A DNA stretch of 64,000 bases, from assembly GCA_016185205.1 (NCBI GenBank), contig JACPOA010000020.1:62001-126000 (forward strand), given 5' to 3'. Below are positions 18,907 to 27,197 of this stretch, piece by piece. Origin of the DNA: Hyphomicrobiales bacterium. Its GTDB lineage: Bacteria > Pseudomonadota > Alphaproteobacteria > Rhizobiales > Xanthobacteraceae. Positions within the stretch are counted from its first letter, which is position 1. Each line of letters begins with the position of its first letter. The notes beneath the pieces are model-generated. The model was not told the origin of the DNA and searched no databases. It saw nothing but the letters and a program-made list of their open reading frames with translations. A program made the position numbers and the translations under genes.

Positions 18907-19653
18907 ATGAGCGGTGATCTCGTTTCGCTCCGCATGCTGGTGATCGCGGCCGCGCTGCCGGATCAGGAGCTATGGCGACAAGCCGCGGCCATGGCGTCGG
19001 TCCCGGTCGACTTCACGGCACACCCGCCGGCATCTGCCGCCGGTGCGCTCGCCAAAGATGGCGCCGACATCTGCGTGGTCGATGGCGATTTGTCCGATGC
19101 CGAGCAGACCGCGGTGATCGCGGCGGCGCGCGCGCTGCAACCGGCGCCCCTGGTGTTCATGGCGGCGCCGCAAGGCAGCGCCCGCCACGAGCGCGTCGAC
19201 AGCATGCTGAGCAAGCCGTCAAACGTGGACGACGCGCGCACGCTGGTCGAAATCTGTGTCCGCGCGAAAATCCCCAGCCGCGTTCTGATCGTGGACGATT
19301 CCGGCACCATGCGCAGCATCGTGCGCAAGATTCTGTCGGCCAGCCATTTCAAATTGGATATCCACGAGGCGGCGGAAGGCATTGCCGCGCTCAATCAGTT
19401 GCGCGGCGGCAATTTCGGCATGGTGTTTCTCGACTACAACATGCCCGGCCTCAACGGCTTCGAGACGCTGGCGGAGATCAAGCGCGAAGCCCCGAACGTG
19501 GCAGTGGTGATGATGACCTCGACGGCCGACAACGCCATCGCCGACCGCGCGCACGCAGCCGGTGCGCTCGCCTTCCTGAAGAAGCCGTTCTATCCGGCCG
19601 ATATCGACAAGGTGCTGGAACGCTATTACGGCCTGCACGCGCCGCGCGGCTAA
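18907..19653 (+). CDS. Response regulator with degenerate and intact receiver domains
   Basis: A 248-residue protein without a DNA-binding output. Residues about 125-245 form a complete receiver: VLIVDDSGTMRSIVRKIL, the acceptor Asp in MVFLDYNMPGLNG, and the conserved Lys in FLKKPFYP. Residues 1-120 resemble a second receiver-like fold that lacks the acidic pocket. This layout suits CheY-like or adaptor regulators. The start is ATG 18907, with GGTAGGA just upstream; the frame is open from 18805 but without a good start. Confidence 0.82.
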   Translation: MSGDLVSLRMLVIAAALPDQELWRQAAAMASVPVDFTAHPPASAAGALAKDGADICVVDGDLSDAEQTAVIAAARALQPAPLVFMAAPQGSARHERVDSMLSKPSNVDDARTLVEICVRAKIPSRVLIVDDSGTMRSIVRKILSASHFKLDIHEAAEGIAALNQLRGGNFGMVFLDYNMPGLNGFETLAEIKREAPNVAVVMMTSTADNAIADRAHAAGALAFLKKPFYPADIDKVLERYYGLHAPRG

Positions 19654-19695
19654 CTGATCGTTATTTCAGAAAGGAATTTGCGAGCGGAGCCGGCG

Positions 19696-19962
19696 TTATT
19701 GCCGGTGCTGCTCGACCGAGAATTCGCCGTTGCGGATGCGGGTGCCGAGACCTTCCGCGAAGGTGGCCGCCGCTTCCTCGCCATAGGTCGACACGAATTC
19801 GGCCAGCGCGGCGAACAGACAGGCCTGCGCCAGGCAATCGCCGTCGATGCCGTCGAGGCGCGCCTCGGCCCAGGCTTCATGCAGGTAGCCCAAGGCCACG
19901 CGTTTCTGCTCGTGGTCAGGCACCGGCTCGCGCGAGTGAGTGGATCGCCCCGCTGTCGTCAT
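19696..19962 (-). CDS. Conserved hypothetical protein (88 aa)
   Basis: A small soluble, mostly helical protein of about 88 residues. The start is chosen at ATG 19962 because GAAGG lies 5 nt upstream; the frame continues to 20055 without a ribosome site. The sequence (YLHEAWAEARLDGIDGDCLA) recalls small proteins of Rhizobiales with no assigned function. It is convergent with the response regulator. Confidence 0.65.
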   Translation of the reverse strand: MTTAGRSTHSREPVPDHEQKRVALGYLHEAWAEARLDGIDGDCLAQACLFAALAEFVSTYGEEAAATFAEGLGTRIRNGEFSVEQHRQ

Positions 19963-20082
19963 TGTCACCTTCGTCCCAGGGCGCCCCGGCTTAAGGACAC
20001 CAGTCCCAAATCCCGACGGGACGTTAGCATGCGAACGGTCCCGCATAACCGGCAAGTAAAGGAAAGGTTAATAACGGTGGGA

Positions 20083-20457
20083 CTAATTGGCGTATCGCGC
20101 GGTGATTTCGCGTGCGATTTTGGCGCCTTCCTCGAGATAGCGGCGAATGGCGACATCGGCGGCCGGCGTGCAGGTGCGATAAGTCTGCTGGAACCCCCGG
20201 TAACCACGATTGAATCGGGCGACGATCTTGTGCCGGCGCTCGCCGCTGGGGGCCTCGGCGTCGATCAAGGCCTGCATCTCGTTACGCCATTTCTGCCCTT
20301 CATTGGCGCCGCAGACCGCGCGCAGATATTGCAGCGAGCCGAGGATTTCGGCGAGCCGCTCGAGGTCGCCGTCATAGGGGGCGGGACCGTCCTCCACCGC
20401 GCGCGCAGGCAGCGTCAGACAAAGCAGGATCGAGCCGATGGTGAGAAGCTTGTTCAC
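20083..20457 (-). CDS. TIGR02301-family exported protein
   Basis: A 124-residue periplasmic protein. The signal peptide ends near LPARA. The mature part has two cysteines (LRAVCGANEG and YRTCTPAAD), WRNEMQALIDAEAPSGERR, FNRGYRGFQQTYRTC, and ends EEGAKIAREITARYAN. This matches my recollection of the alphaproteobacterial family TIGR02301, whose function is unknown. It is followed on the same strand by no close partner; the NUDIX gene lies 45 bp upstream. Confidence 0.78.
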   Translation of the reverse strand: MNKLLTIGSILLCLTLPARAVEDGPAPYDGDLERLAEILGSLQYLRAVCGANEGQKWRNEMQALIDAEAPSGERRHKIVARFNRGYRGFQQTYRTCTPAADVAIRRYLEEGAKIAREITARYAN

Positions 20458-20502
20458 GCGAGTGATATGCCCGTGCTCAAAGCCAATCGCAAGGCGGGAC
20501 GC

Positions 20503-20952
20503 TCAGGCCTTCCGGTTAAGGATATCGATTGCAGAGCCGACGATCTCGGCTAGACCTTCGGTCGTGCGCAACCCTGTGAGCTCCGCCGGCACAAGCCAGC
20601 GCGCATCGTCGAGTTCGTCGTTGAGTTTAACCTCGCCGGAGCGCCAGCGCGCCGCATAACACATGATGACGAAATGCCGCTCGATGCGGTCTTGCGCGTC
20701 GCGCACGATCACCTCGCGGTGGCCGGCGAGCCCGACTACGTCGATCTCCAGCGCGGTCTCCTCGCGCACTTCGCGCGCCGCCGCTTCGGCCAGCGTCTCG
20801 CCGGTTTCGACCGCGCCGCCGGGCAGGGTGTAGAGGTTGAGCGCCGGATGGCGCGCGCGCCGCACCAGCAGCACCTTGCCGTCGCGCACGATGGCCGCGC
20901 TGACGGCCAAGTAGGGACGTTGCGGATATTTCCGGATGTCGCTTTCGGCCAC
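20503..20952 (-). CDS. NUDIX hydrolase
   Basis: A 149-residue hydrolase of nucleoside-diphosphate-linked compounds. The Nudix box is complete: GGAVETGETLAEAAAREV followed by REETAL. The N-terminal PQRPYLAVSAAIVRDGKVLL is typical of the ADP-ribose or MutT-like branch. The substrate is not readable. It starts 5 bp after the end of the upstream hypothetical gene, so the two are probably one transcript. Confidence 0.9.
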   Translation of the reverse strand: MAESDIRKYPQRPYLAVSAAIVRDGKVLLVRRARHPALNLYTLPGGAVETGETLAEAAAREVREETALEIDVVGLAGHREVIVRDAQDRIERHFVIMCYAARWRSGEVKLNDELDDARWLVPAELTGLRTTEGLAEIVGSAIDILNRKA

Positions 20953-20957
20953 GTGAC

Positions 20958-21479
20958 CTATTTCTTCATCAATCCGTCGACCACCGCCTGCGGCGCGTCC
21001 AGCACACCGGCGTCGGCTTGGCCGTTGATCACCGCCCCGGCGCGCGCGACCAGCGGGCGCAGCCAGGCGGCGGCGTGATCGGCGAGCGCGGCCATGCGCT
21101 CCGGCGGCAGATCGGCGCTCATCGCCGCGCGGGTTGCCTCTAGCACGGCGGTCATGGTGCCGGCCAGCGTATCGAGGCAGCCGCGCAGGTTCGGATCGGC
21201 GGCGTCATAGGCGGCGATCGCCAGTTCGCGGCCCCTGAAGCGGGAGGCCACGAAGTGCTCGCGATAGCTCATCGGTTGCCAGGCGAGGAAGTCGTCGCGG
21301 CAATCGGGGCAGCTCGACAGCAATTCGAGCAGCATGATGGCTTCGTAGAAATGGTTGAGGTAATCGCTGGCGAGCCCGGTCGCCGGATTGATGTTGGCGG
21401 CGGCCAGCCGCGCCTCATAGGCGCCATCGGCCTCCTCGGCCGCTTGCACGGCTTCGACGCAATCCTGATATCTCATCAA
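20958..21479 (-). CDS. Hypothetical protein with CPDC motif
   Basis: A 173-residue soluble helical protein. I do not recognise a named family. Visible features are LSSCPDCRDDFLAW, a thioredoxin-like CxxC although no thioredoxin fold is evident, and an Ala-rich C-terminal half. It probably forms a transcription unit with the NUDIX gene 5 bp downstream and is divergent from yedK. Confidence 0.68.
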   Translation of the reverse strand: MMRYQDCVEAVQAAEEADGAYEARLAAANINPATGLASDYLNHFYEAIMLLELLSSCPDCRDDFLAWQPMSYREHFVASRFRGRELAIAAYDAADPNLRGCLDTLAGTMTAVLEATRAAMSADLPPERMAALADHAAAWLRPLVARAGAVINGQADAGVLDAPQAVVDGLMKK

Positions 21480-21565
21480 GGCCCCGTCGCCCGGAATCCA
21501 CCGGCGAATAGTGTTATTTATGGCGAGTTAAAACGCGATTAAACGCGGTTATGGGGCATTAAAAT

Positions 21566-22318
21566 ATGTGCGGCCGCTACACCGTCACCGCCACGCCGGA
21601 AGTGCTGCGGGCACTGTTCGGCTATCCGGAGCAGCCCAATTTCCCGCCGCGCTTCAATATCGCGCCGACGCAGCCGATCGCCATCGTCCGGCTTGTGGAC
21701 GGCAAGCGCCAGTTCGCGCTGATGCGCTGGGGGCTGCTGCCGTCCTGGGTCAAGGACCCGAAAACCTTCGCGCTGCTGATCAATGCGCGCGGCGAGTCCG
21801 TGCTCGACAAGCCGGCCTTCCGCGCCGCCATGAAGCGCCGGCGCTGCCTGATCCCGGCCGACGGCTTCTACGAATGGTAGGCGGTGGGCGGGCGCAAGCA
21901 GCCGTTCTATGTGCGCGCGAAATCCGGCAAGCCCTTTGCCTTCGCCGGACTGTGGGAAACCTGGACCGGGCCGAACGGCGAGGAGCTCGACACCGCGGCG
22001 ATCGTCACCACCCGCGCCAGCCGCACACTGGCGCCCATCCATGACCGCATGCCGGTGGTGCTGCCGCCGGAGGCGTTCGATCTGTGGCTCGACTGCACGA
22101 AGGTTGACGCCACCACCGCCGCCGCGCTGATCGCGCCGGCGCCGGAGAATTTTTTCGAGGCCTATCCAGTTTCGACCCATGTCAACCGCGTGGCCAACGA
22201 CGATCCGAAGCTGGTCGAGGCGTTGGTTGTGGGCGCGGAGCCGGTGGCCGCGCCGAAGCCGGCCGCCAAGCCCGTCAAGCGGCCGAAGAATGATACAGGG
22301 CAGGGGACGTTGTTTTGA
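21566..22318 (+). pseudogene. yedK: SRAP/YedK-type abasic-site protein, split by an amber codon
   Basis: SRAP proteins crosslink to abasic sites in single-stranded DNA through Cys2 and protect them. The gene begins MCGRYTVTATPEVLRALFG and keeps the catalytic Cys2, RFNIAPTQP, GFYEW and HDRMPVVLPPEAF. However, TAG at 21878-21880 interrupts it directly after GFYEW, where relatives usually have Lys (AAG), a one-base change. The same frame continues intact to TGA at 22316-22318 (about 250 codons in all). The 104-residue front piece lacks the C-terminal half. A sequencing error or suppression is possible; loss by nonsense mutation is simplest. Confidence 0.88.
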
Positions 22319-22324
22319 GGCCGT

Positions 22325-22390
22325 GGCGCAATAGCGACGCGTGTTGCGCCGCATTGTTGGGCAATGGCGGGTACGTTGCGCTAATCCGCC
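22325..22390. repeat. Double-hairpin palindromic element after yedK
   Basis: Two inverted repeats lie just after the yedK stop: GGCGCAA (22325-22331) with TTGCGCC (22344-22350), and GGCGG (22366-22370) with CCGCC (22386-22390). The composition resembles dispersed GC-rich palindromes common in Bradyrhizobium-like genomes. It may also end transcription of yedK. Its copy number elsewhere cannot be judged here. Confidence 0.5.
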
Positions 22391-22476
22391 CGGGCTGCCG
22401 CCGCTCCTGGCCTCTGGGGTGCGCCGCCGGTCCTCCGCAAGCTGCGGATAGTAGACGCCAGCCGGCGATGATGATT

Positions 22477-22490
22477 TATGATATGTCATA
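22477..22490. promoter_or_regulatory. Palindrome upstream of the XRE regulator gene
   Basis: TATGATATGTCATA has 5-bp arms TATGA/TCATA around 4 nt and lies 36 bp before the XRE ATG. A near-identical palindrome recurs at 22815-22828, before the next gene. Paired sites flanking a small helix-turn-helix gene suggest the operator of that regulator. Confidence 0.5.
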
Positions 22491-22525
22491 TGGCACCTTG
22501 ACGTGCGGCTGGCATCGACTGCTGC

Positions 22526-22777
22526 ATGGCAAGGGGTGGATTCTCATCACGTTTTCCTGTGCGAGATACCGCGCCGGCCCGGGCGCTTGCCAAGAACGTG
22601 AAGCGGCTTCGGGAGGCCCGCGACTTGTCGCAAGACGAACTGGCCGACCAAGTCGGGGTCCAGACCCCGGCCATTTCTCATCTTGAAAACCGCCGCGGCA
22701 ATCCGACGCTGATTACGCTCGAAAAGCTCGCCGAGGCCTTGGGTGTTCCGTTTACGGACCTCTTCCGCTCCCGCTGA
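22526..22777 (+). CDS. XRE-family transcriptional regulator
   Basis: An 83-residue single-domain repressor-type protein. The Cro/C1 helix-turn-helix spans about 24-78: LAKNVKRLREARDLSQDELA, then VQTPAISHLENRRGNPTLIT and LEKLAEALGVPFTDLF. It probably represses its own operon through the TATGA-N4-TCATA palindromes at 22477 and 22815. Small lone XRE genes of this kind occur in phage, conjugative and toxin-antitoxin modules. Confidence 0.85.
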   Translation: MARGGFSSRFPVRDTAPARALAKNVKRLREARDLSQDELADQVGVQTPAISHLENRRGNPTLITLEKLAEALGVPFTDLFRSR

Positions 22778-22814
22778 GACTTTCGCGCAGGTTGCACGAG
22801 CTAGAATCATCGCG

Positions 22815-22828
22815 TATGATTTATCATA
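22815..22828. promoter_or_regulatory. Second TATGA/TCATA palindrome, at the start of the next gene
   Basis: TATGATTTATCATA is a perfect palindrome (arms TATGAT/ATCATA around TT) and shares the TATGA-N4-TCATA pattern with 22477-22490. It overlaps the probable start codon of the following gene (ATG 22816 or 22828), so a bound protein could block transcription or initiation there. Confidence 0.5.
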
Positions 22829-23205
22829 TGCTGGCGCACGCGGAAAACTTGATCGAGAGGGCTTTGCTTGTTCGGGCCACTTCGATTCTCGACCTGCTCG
22901 CCGTCGGGTGGCGGCCGGGCTATGACGAACTCGACGCCGCCCGTCACATCGAGCAGTGGACGCTTCTGCCGCGCGGCGAAGGGCGGCCTTACTATCTGAT
23001 CGGCGTCGCGTGGTCGTTGCCGGTGAAACGGCAGGTTACGGTTTCAGCCGTGCTTGCGATTGATCGGGTCGCGCACTGGGCGCGAGTCTGGGATGAGTGG
23101 ATCGCGATAGGAGATCAGATCGACGGCGCGCTGCCGTTCGACGCTGGCGAGGTGCAGCAGGCGGGATATGAGTGGCTGCTAGCTGAGCTTTGGCGCCATG
23201 AATGA
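22816..23205 (+). CDS. Hypothetical protein downstream of XRE regulator
   Basis: About 129 residues if it begins at ATG 22816; ATG 22828 and TTG 22792 are alternatives, none with a good ribosome site. The C-terminal half (EGRPYYLIGVAWSLPV and VAHWARVWDEWIAIG) vaguely recalls DUF6634-type small Rhizobiales proteins, but the match is weak. It overlaps the next small gene by 8 nt. No function is assigned. Confidence 0.6.
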   Translation: MIYHMLAHAENLIERALLVRATSILDLLAVGWRPGYDELDAARHIEQWTLLPRGEGRPYYLIGVAWSLPVKRQVTVSAVLAIDRVAHWARVWDEWIAIGDQIDGALPFDAGEVQQAGYEWLLAELWRHE

Positions 23206-23377
23206 GCTGCTCCCGAAAACTCGGGCCGACGTCGTCCGAGACGTAATCGGCGCCATCGTCGCCGGGCTGGTCAGCGTGGCGATTTTGTGCGTGACCGGCG
23301 TTCGGATTTGGCGCGCGTTCGGCGGCTGGCCACTGGTGTACGCTGTCATCATAAGATCGTCATGGGGCAGCGCGTAG
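23198..23377 (+). CDS. Small membrane protein (59 aa)
   Basis: A short frame starting at ATG 23198 inside the end of the preceding gene (ATGAATGA junction, 8-nt overlap), a sign of translational coupling. It encodes MNELLPKTRADVVRDVIGA, then one membrane helix (IVAGLVSVAILCVTGVRIW) and a short polar tail. No family is recognised. With the XRE gene and its neighbour it may form one small accessory unit. Confidence 0.5.
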   Translation: MNELLPKTRADVVRDVIGAIVAGLVSVAILCVTGVRIWRAFGGWPLVYAVIIRSSWGSA

Positions 23378-23386
23378 GGCTACAGG

Positions 23387-24811
23387 CTACAACACCTTCC
23401 CCGGATTCAATATCCCATTGGGATCGAGCATCCGCTTCAACCCGCGCATCAGGTCGAGCGCCACCGGGTCCTTCACCTTCGGCAGCGAGTTGCGCTTGAG
23501 CACGCCGATGCCGTGCTCGGCCGAGATCGAGCCCTGGTATTTGAGCACGATCTTGTCGACCACCGCGTTGACCTCGCCCCAGCGCGCGAGGAACGCCGCC
23601 TGGTCGGCGCCGACCGGCTGGCTGACGTTGAAATGGATATTGCCGTCGCCGACATGGCCGAACGGCACCGGCCGGCAGCCCGGGATCAGTTTGCGCACCG
23701 CCGCGCTGGCGTCCTCAAGAAAATCCGGCACCGAGGCCACCGGCACCGAAATGTCATGCTTGATCGAGCCGCCTTCCGGCTTCTGCACCTCCGGCAGCAC
23801 GTGGCGCAGATGCCAGAACGCTTTGGCGTGATCGAGGCTGGCGGCGATGGTGGCGTCCTCGATGAGGCCCTGCTGCGCCGCGTCGCCCAGCAGCTCCTCC
23901 AGGCTGGCGCGCAGGCCGTCGCTGTGCTGCGAGGCCACTTCCATCAGCACGTACCAGGGATGCCTGCCGGTGAGCGGATCGCGCACGCTGTGGCCATGCT
24001 TGACTGCGAACTCGATCACTTCGCGCACGATCAGCTCAAAACTGGTCACCGTGCCGCCGACGCGCGCGCGCGCCAGATTGAGCAGCTTCACCGCGGCGGC
24101 GGGCGAGAGCACGCCGATGAAGGCGGTCTCCACCGCGCGCGGGCGCGGGAACAACTTGAGCACGGCGGCGGTGATGATGCCGAGCGTGCCTTCGGCGCCG
24201 ATGAAAATATGCCGCAGGTCGTAGCCGGTGTTGTCCTTCTTGAGCTTCGACAGCAGATGCATGATGCGGCCATCGGCCAGCACCACCTCCAAGCCCATCA
24301 CCAGCTCGCGCGCGATGCCATAGGCGAGCGCGGCGGTGCCGCCGGCATTGGTGGAGAGATTGCCGCCGATGGTGCAGCTGCCTTCGGCGCCGAGCGAAAG
24401 CGGAAACAGACGGTCGACCGCGGCTGCCGCGTTCTGCGCATTCGCCAGCACCACGCCGGCTTCGCAGGTCATGCTGTTGGAGGCGGCATCGACTTCCCTG
24501 ATCTTGTCGAGCCGCGTGAGCGAGAGGATCAGTTCGCCGTCGAACGGGATTTGCGCGCCGACTAAACCGGTATTGCCGCCCTGCGGCACCAGCGGCGTCT
24601 TGGTCTCGTTGGCGAGCTTGAGGATCGCCACCACCTCGTCGACCGAGCCCGGCCGCAGCAGCATCGCGGTGCGGCCATGATAAAGCCCGCGCCCCTCGAC
24701 CAGATGCGGCTCGAGCGCGGCCGCATCGGTGATGGCGTATTTGTCGCCGACGATGGCCGCGAAGCGCGGCAGCAGATCGGGTGAAGGTGCGCGACGGAGT
24801 GGTGAGTTCAT
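23387..24811 (-). CDS. FAD-linked oxidoreductase (D-2-hydroxyacid dehydrogenase, GlcD/D2HGDH-like)
   Basis: A 474-residue flavoprotein. The N-terminal FAD-binding PCMH domain shows PLVPQGGNTGLVGAQIPFDG and GGNLSTNAGGTAALAYG. The C-terminal FAD-oxidase domain shows PFGHVGDGNIHFNV with metal-binding His, and SAEHGIGVLKR. Candidates are D-lactate, glycolate or D-2-hydroxyglutarate; the sequence favours the D2HGDH/D-lactate group but does not decide. It lies 9 bp downstream of tsaC on the same strand. Confidence 0.9.
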   Translation of the reverse strand: MNSPLRRAPSPDLLPRFAAIVGDKYAITDAAALEPHLVEGRGLYHGRTAMLLRPGSVDEVVAILKLANETKTPLVPQGGNTGLVGAQIPFDGELILSLTRLDKIREVDAASNSMTCEAGVVLANAQNAAAAVDRLFPLSLGAEGSCTIGGNLSTNAGGTAALAYGIARELVMGLEVVLADGRIMHLLSKLKKDNTGYDLRHIFIGAEGTLGIITAAVLKLFPRPRAVETAFIGVLSPAAAVKLLNLARARVGGTVTSFELIVREVIEFAVKHGHSVRDPLTGRHPWYVLMEVASQHSDGLRASLEELLGDAAQQGLIEDATIAASLDHAKAFWHLRHVLPEVQKPEGGSIKHDISVPVASVPDFLEDASAAVRKLIPGCRPVPFGHVGDGNIHFNVSQPVGADQAAFLARWGEVNAVVDKIVLKYQGSISAEHGIGVLKRNSLPKVKDPVALDLMRGLKRMLDPNGILNPGKVL

Positions 24812-24820
24812 TGACGTGTC

Positions 24821-25786
24821 CTAGCGTGGCGCGGCGGCGCGCGCCAGCCGATCGTTGATCGCCTCGCCCAGGCCTTCGTGCGGCACCGGCATGACGGCGA
24901 TAGTCGTGGCGCCGCAGGCATCGAGCGCCCGCAAATGCGAAAACAGATTGGTCGCCGCCTCGATCAGATCGCCGCGCGCCGACAGATTGAGCGTGGTGCC
25001 GAAAAACGCCGGCGCCGGCCCGAAGGCGAGCAGTGCTTCGTCCGCGCGCGGTGCCTGCGCGTCGAGGCGCAGCCGCGCCTTCGGCGCATAGTGCGAGGCG
25101 AGCATGCCGGGGGCGAGCGGCGTCTCTTCGGCGACCGCCGGAATGGCTAGCGCCCGATTGAGCGCGCGTTCGATATCTTCACGCGGAAGCCCGCCCGGAC
25201 GCAGCAAAGTCGGCTCGCCCAAGCACGACACGATGGTGGATTCCACGCCGACCGTGCAGGGACCGGAATCAATGATGAGATCGATGCGACCGCGCAGATC
25301 GTGCAGAACGTGCGCCGCGTCGGTCGGCGAGACATGGCCGGAGCGGTTGGCCGACGGCGCCACCACCGGCCCGTTGAACGCCTTGAGCAGGGCGGCCGCC
25401 ACCGGGTGCGCCGGAACGCGCACCGCCACGCTGTCGAGCCCGGCCAGCGCCAGATCGGCCACGCCGCAGTCGGTCCGCTTGGGCAGCACCAGCGTCAGCG
25501 GCCCCGGCCAGAACGCGGCGGCGAGCCGGGTGGCGGCGTCGTCGAAGACGGCGAGCCGGCGCGCCGCCGCGGCGTCGGCGACATGGGCGATCAGCGGATT
25601 GAAGGCCGGGCGGCCCTTGGCGGCATACAGGCGAGCAATGGCCTCGCCATTGCCGGCAGCGGCGCCCAGCCCGTAGACGGTTTCGGTCGGAAACGCCACC
25701 AGCCCGCCTTGCGCAAGGCAGGCGGCTGCCGCCGCGATGGCGTCACGATCGGTCTGCAGGACCCGCGTTCCCGGCTGGGCGGTCAT
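24821..25786 (-). CDS. tsaC: L-threonylcarbamoyladenylate synthase
   Basis: A 321-residue enzyme that makes threonylcarbamoyl-AMP for the t6A37 modification of ANN-decoding tRNAs. The YrdC domain is at the N-terminus (LVAFPTETVYGLGAAAGN, KGRPAFNPLIAHV, VAPSANRSGHVSPT, STIVSC). The extra C-terminal Sua5 domain (LAPGMLASHYAPKARL) identifies the long Sua5 form. The start is ATG 25786; the open frame continues to 26086 but crosses the tRNA-Pro gene on the other strand. Confidence 0.93.
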   Translation of the reverse strand: MTAQPGTRVLQTDRDAIAAAAACLAQGGLVAFPTETVYGLGAAAGNGEAIARLYAAKGRPAFNPLIAHVADAAAARRLAVFDDAATRLAAAFWPGPLTLVLPKRTDCGVADLALAGLDSVAVRVPAHPVAAALLKAFNGPVVAPSANRSGHVSPTDAAHVLHDLRGRIDLIIDSGPCTVGVESTIVSCLGEPTLLRPGGLPREDIERALNRALAIPAVAEETPLAPGMLASHYAPKARLRLDAQAPRADEALLAFGPAPAFFGTTLNLSARGDLIEAATNLFSHLRALDACGATTIAVMPVPHEGLGEAINDRLARAAAPR

Positions 25787-25852
25787 TTGCTTCTCAAGTG
25801 TCTCGCAAGCTTGCGCCTGCAAAGGAGCCGGGGTTATAAGGCCGCCGACAGT

Positions 25853-25929
25853 CGGAGTGTAGCGCAGTCTGGTAGCGCACCTCGTTCGGGACGAGGGGGT
25901 CGCAGGTTCAAATCCTGCCACTCCGACCA
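25853..25929 (+). tRNA. tRNA-Pro (anticodon CGG)
   Basis: A complete 77-nt cloverleaf. The acceptor stem pairs CGGAGTG with CACTCCG, the D stem GCGC/GCGC, the anticodon stem CCTCG/CGAGG around TTCGGGA, and the T stem GCAGG/CCTGC. CCA is encoded. The anticodon CGG at 25887-25889 reads CCG. tRNA genes are common integration sites, but no integrase or direct repeat is visible nearby. Confidence 0.97.
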
Positions 25930-26146
25930 ATAAAATCCCGCCTTTACCCCCAAAAAACCAAGCCGGAACCAGCGCCCCAACGGGCTGGCCGCCTTTGCCG
26001 ATCGAGGCCGTGGGCGGCGCCTCGCCCGCCCTTGTGTGAGGCCGGTGCGCCCGCGTACCCTCCGTCCCGGGAATAAAAATAGCCACCCAAGGTCATAACA
26101 AAGGCCCGCGCGGTTGAAGCGCCGGGCGTGTGGAGAGGGAAGCGCC

Positions 26147-27097
26147 ATGAAAAATTCGATCAAGACGTTCGGCCTGGTATTCGGTCTGGCACTGACACTC
26201 GCCGGTCCCGCCGCGGCGGGCGAGATGAAAATGATGACCGGCCCGCAAGGCGGATCGTGGATCCCGCTCGGCGGCCAGCTCAAGGACATGTGGGAAAAAG
26301 CCGTTCCCGGTCTCGCCGTGCAGGTCATGCCCGGCGCCGGCATTGCCAATGCGCGCGGTGTCGACGAAGGCAAGGCCGATGTCGGCTTCGGCAACTCGAT
26401 CTCGACGGTGGACGGCCTCGCCGGCAAGCCGCCGTTCAATAAGCCGGCGACCAATATCTGCAACCTCGCCACGCTCTATCCACAGTATTATCAGTTCATC
26501 GTCAATGCCGACTCCGGCGTCAATAAGATCGAAGACCTCAAGGGCAAGTCGGTCACCACGCAGCAGCGCGGCAACACCGGCGAGCTGATCACGCGCCAAA
26601 TCCTTGGCGTGCATGGGCTGAAATACGAAGACGTGAAAATCAGCTTCGTCGGTTATTCGGATTCGGTGAATCAGATGAAGGACGGCCATGCCGTCGCCTT
26701 CGCGCTCGGCACGCAAATTCCGGCCGGCGCCGTGATGGACCTCGCCGCGGCGCGCGACATCAAGCTGATCGATCAGGCGGGCAGCCTCGACGGCATGAAG
26801 AAGCTCAATCCGGGCTACACGCTCAACACGATCCCGAAGGGCACCTATCCGAAGCAGGACAAGGACGTGAAGGTGATCGGCTACGCCACCCATGTGTTCG
26901 TGTCGTGCAAGCTGCCGGCGGACGAAGTCTACACCATGGTCAAGACGCTTGCCGCCAACACCAAGACGCTGGCAACGGTCGCCAAGGACATCGCATCGCT
27001 CACGCCCAAGGGCATGGCGGAAGACATCGGCGTGCCGTTCCATCCCGGCGCCGCCAAGTTCTACAAGGAAGCCGGCATCAACGTGCAATCGCACTGA
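26147..27097 (+). CDS. TAXI-family TRAP transporter solute-binding protein
   Basis: A 316-residue periplasmic binding protein. The signal peptide ends near AGPAAAGE. The mature protein begins MKMMTGPQGGSWIPLGGQLK, the TAXI signature, and continues QVMPGAGIANARGVDEGKAD. It hands its ligand to the fused TRAP permease encoded 100 bp downstream. The start is ATG 26147 after GGAGAGGGAAG; the frame extends to 26114 without a signal-like start. The ligand is unknown; the nearby sugar-acid-type dehydratase suggests a hydroxy-acid. Confidence 0.9.
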   Translation: MKNSIKTFGLVFGLALTLAGPAAAGEMKMMTGPQGGSWIPLGGQLKDMWEKAVPGLAVQVMPGAGIANARGVDEGKADVGFGNSISTVDGLAGKPPFNKPATNICNLATLYPQYYQFIVNADSGVNKIEDLKGKSVTTQQRGNTGELITRQILGVHGLKYEDVKISFVGYSDSVNQMKDGHAVAFALGTQIPAGAVMDLAAARDIKLIDQAGSLDGMKKLNPGYTLNTIPKGTYPKQDKDVKVIGYATHVFVSCKLPADEVYTMVKTLAANTKTLATVAKDIASLTPKGMAEDIGVPFHPGAAKFYKEAGINVQSH

Positions 27098-27197
27098 TCG
27101 CGCGCCGCCGGCGGGGGCCATCGAGGTTCCCGCCGGCGCGCCGGCGCGCCGGTTCGCTCCTAGCCCTTCGACACAGCAGACGCCAAAAGCAAACGCC

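Noticed and set aside
25787-26086. N-terminal extension of TsaC by 100 residues
   Set aside because: The extension is the open frame across the tRNA-Pro gene on the opposite strand; the family start is at 25786.
25853-26146. Integrated element at the tRNA-Pro 3' end
   Set aside because: No integrase gene and no direct repeat of the tRNA 3' end are visible in the following sequence.
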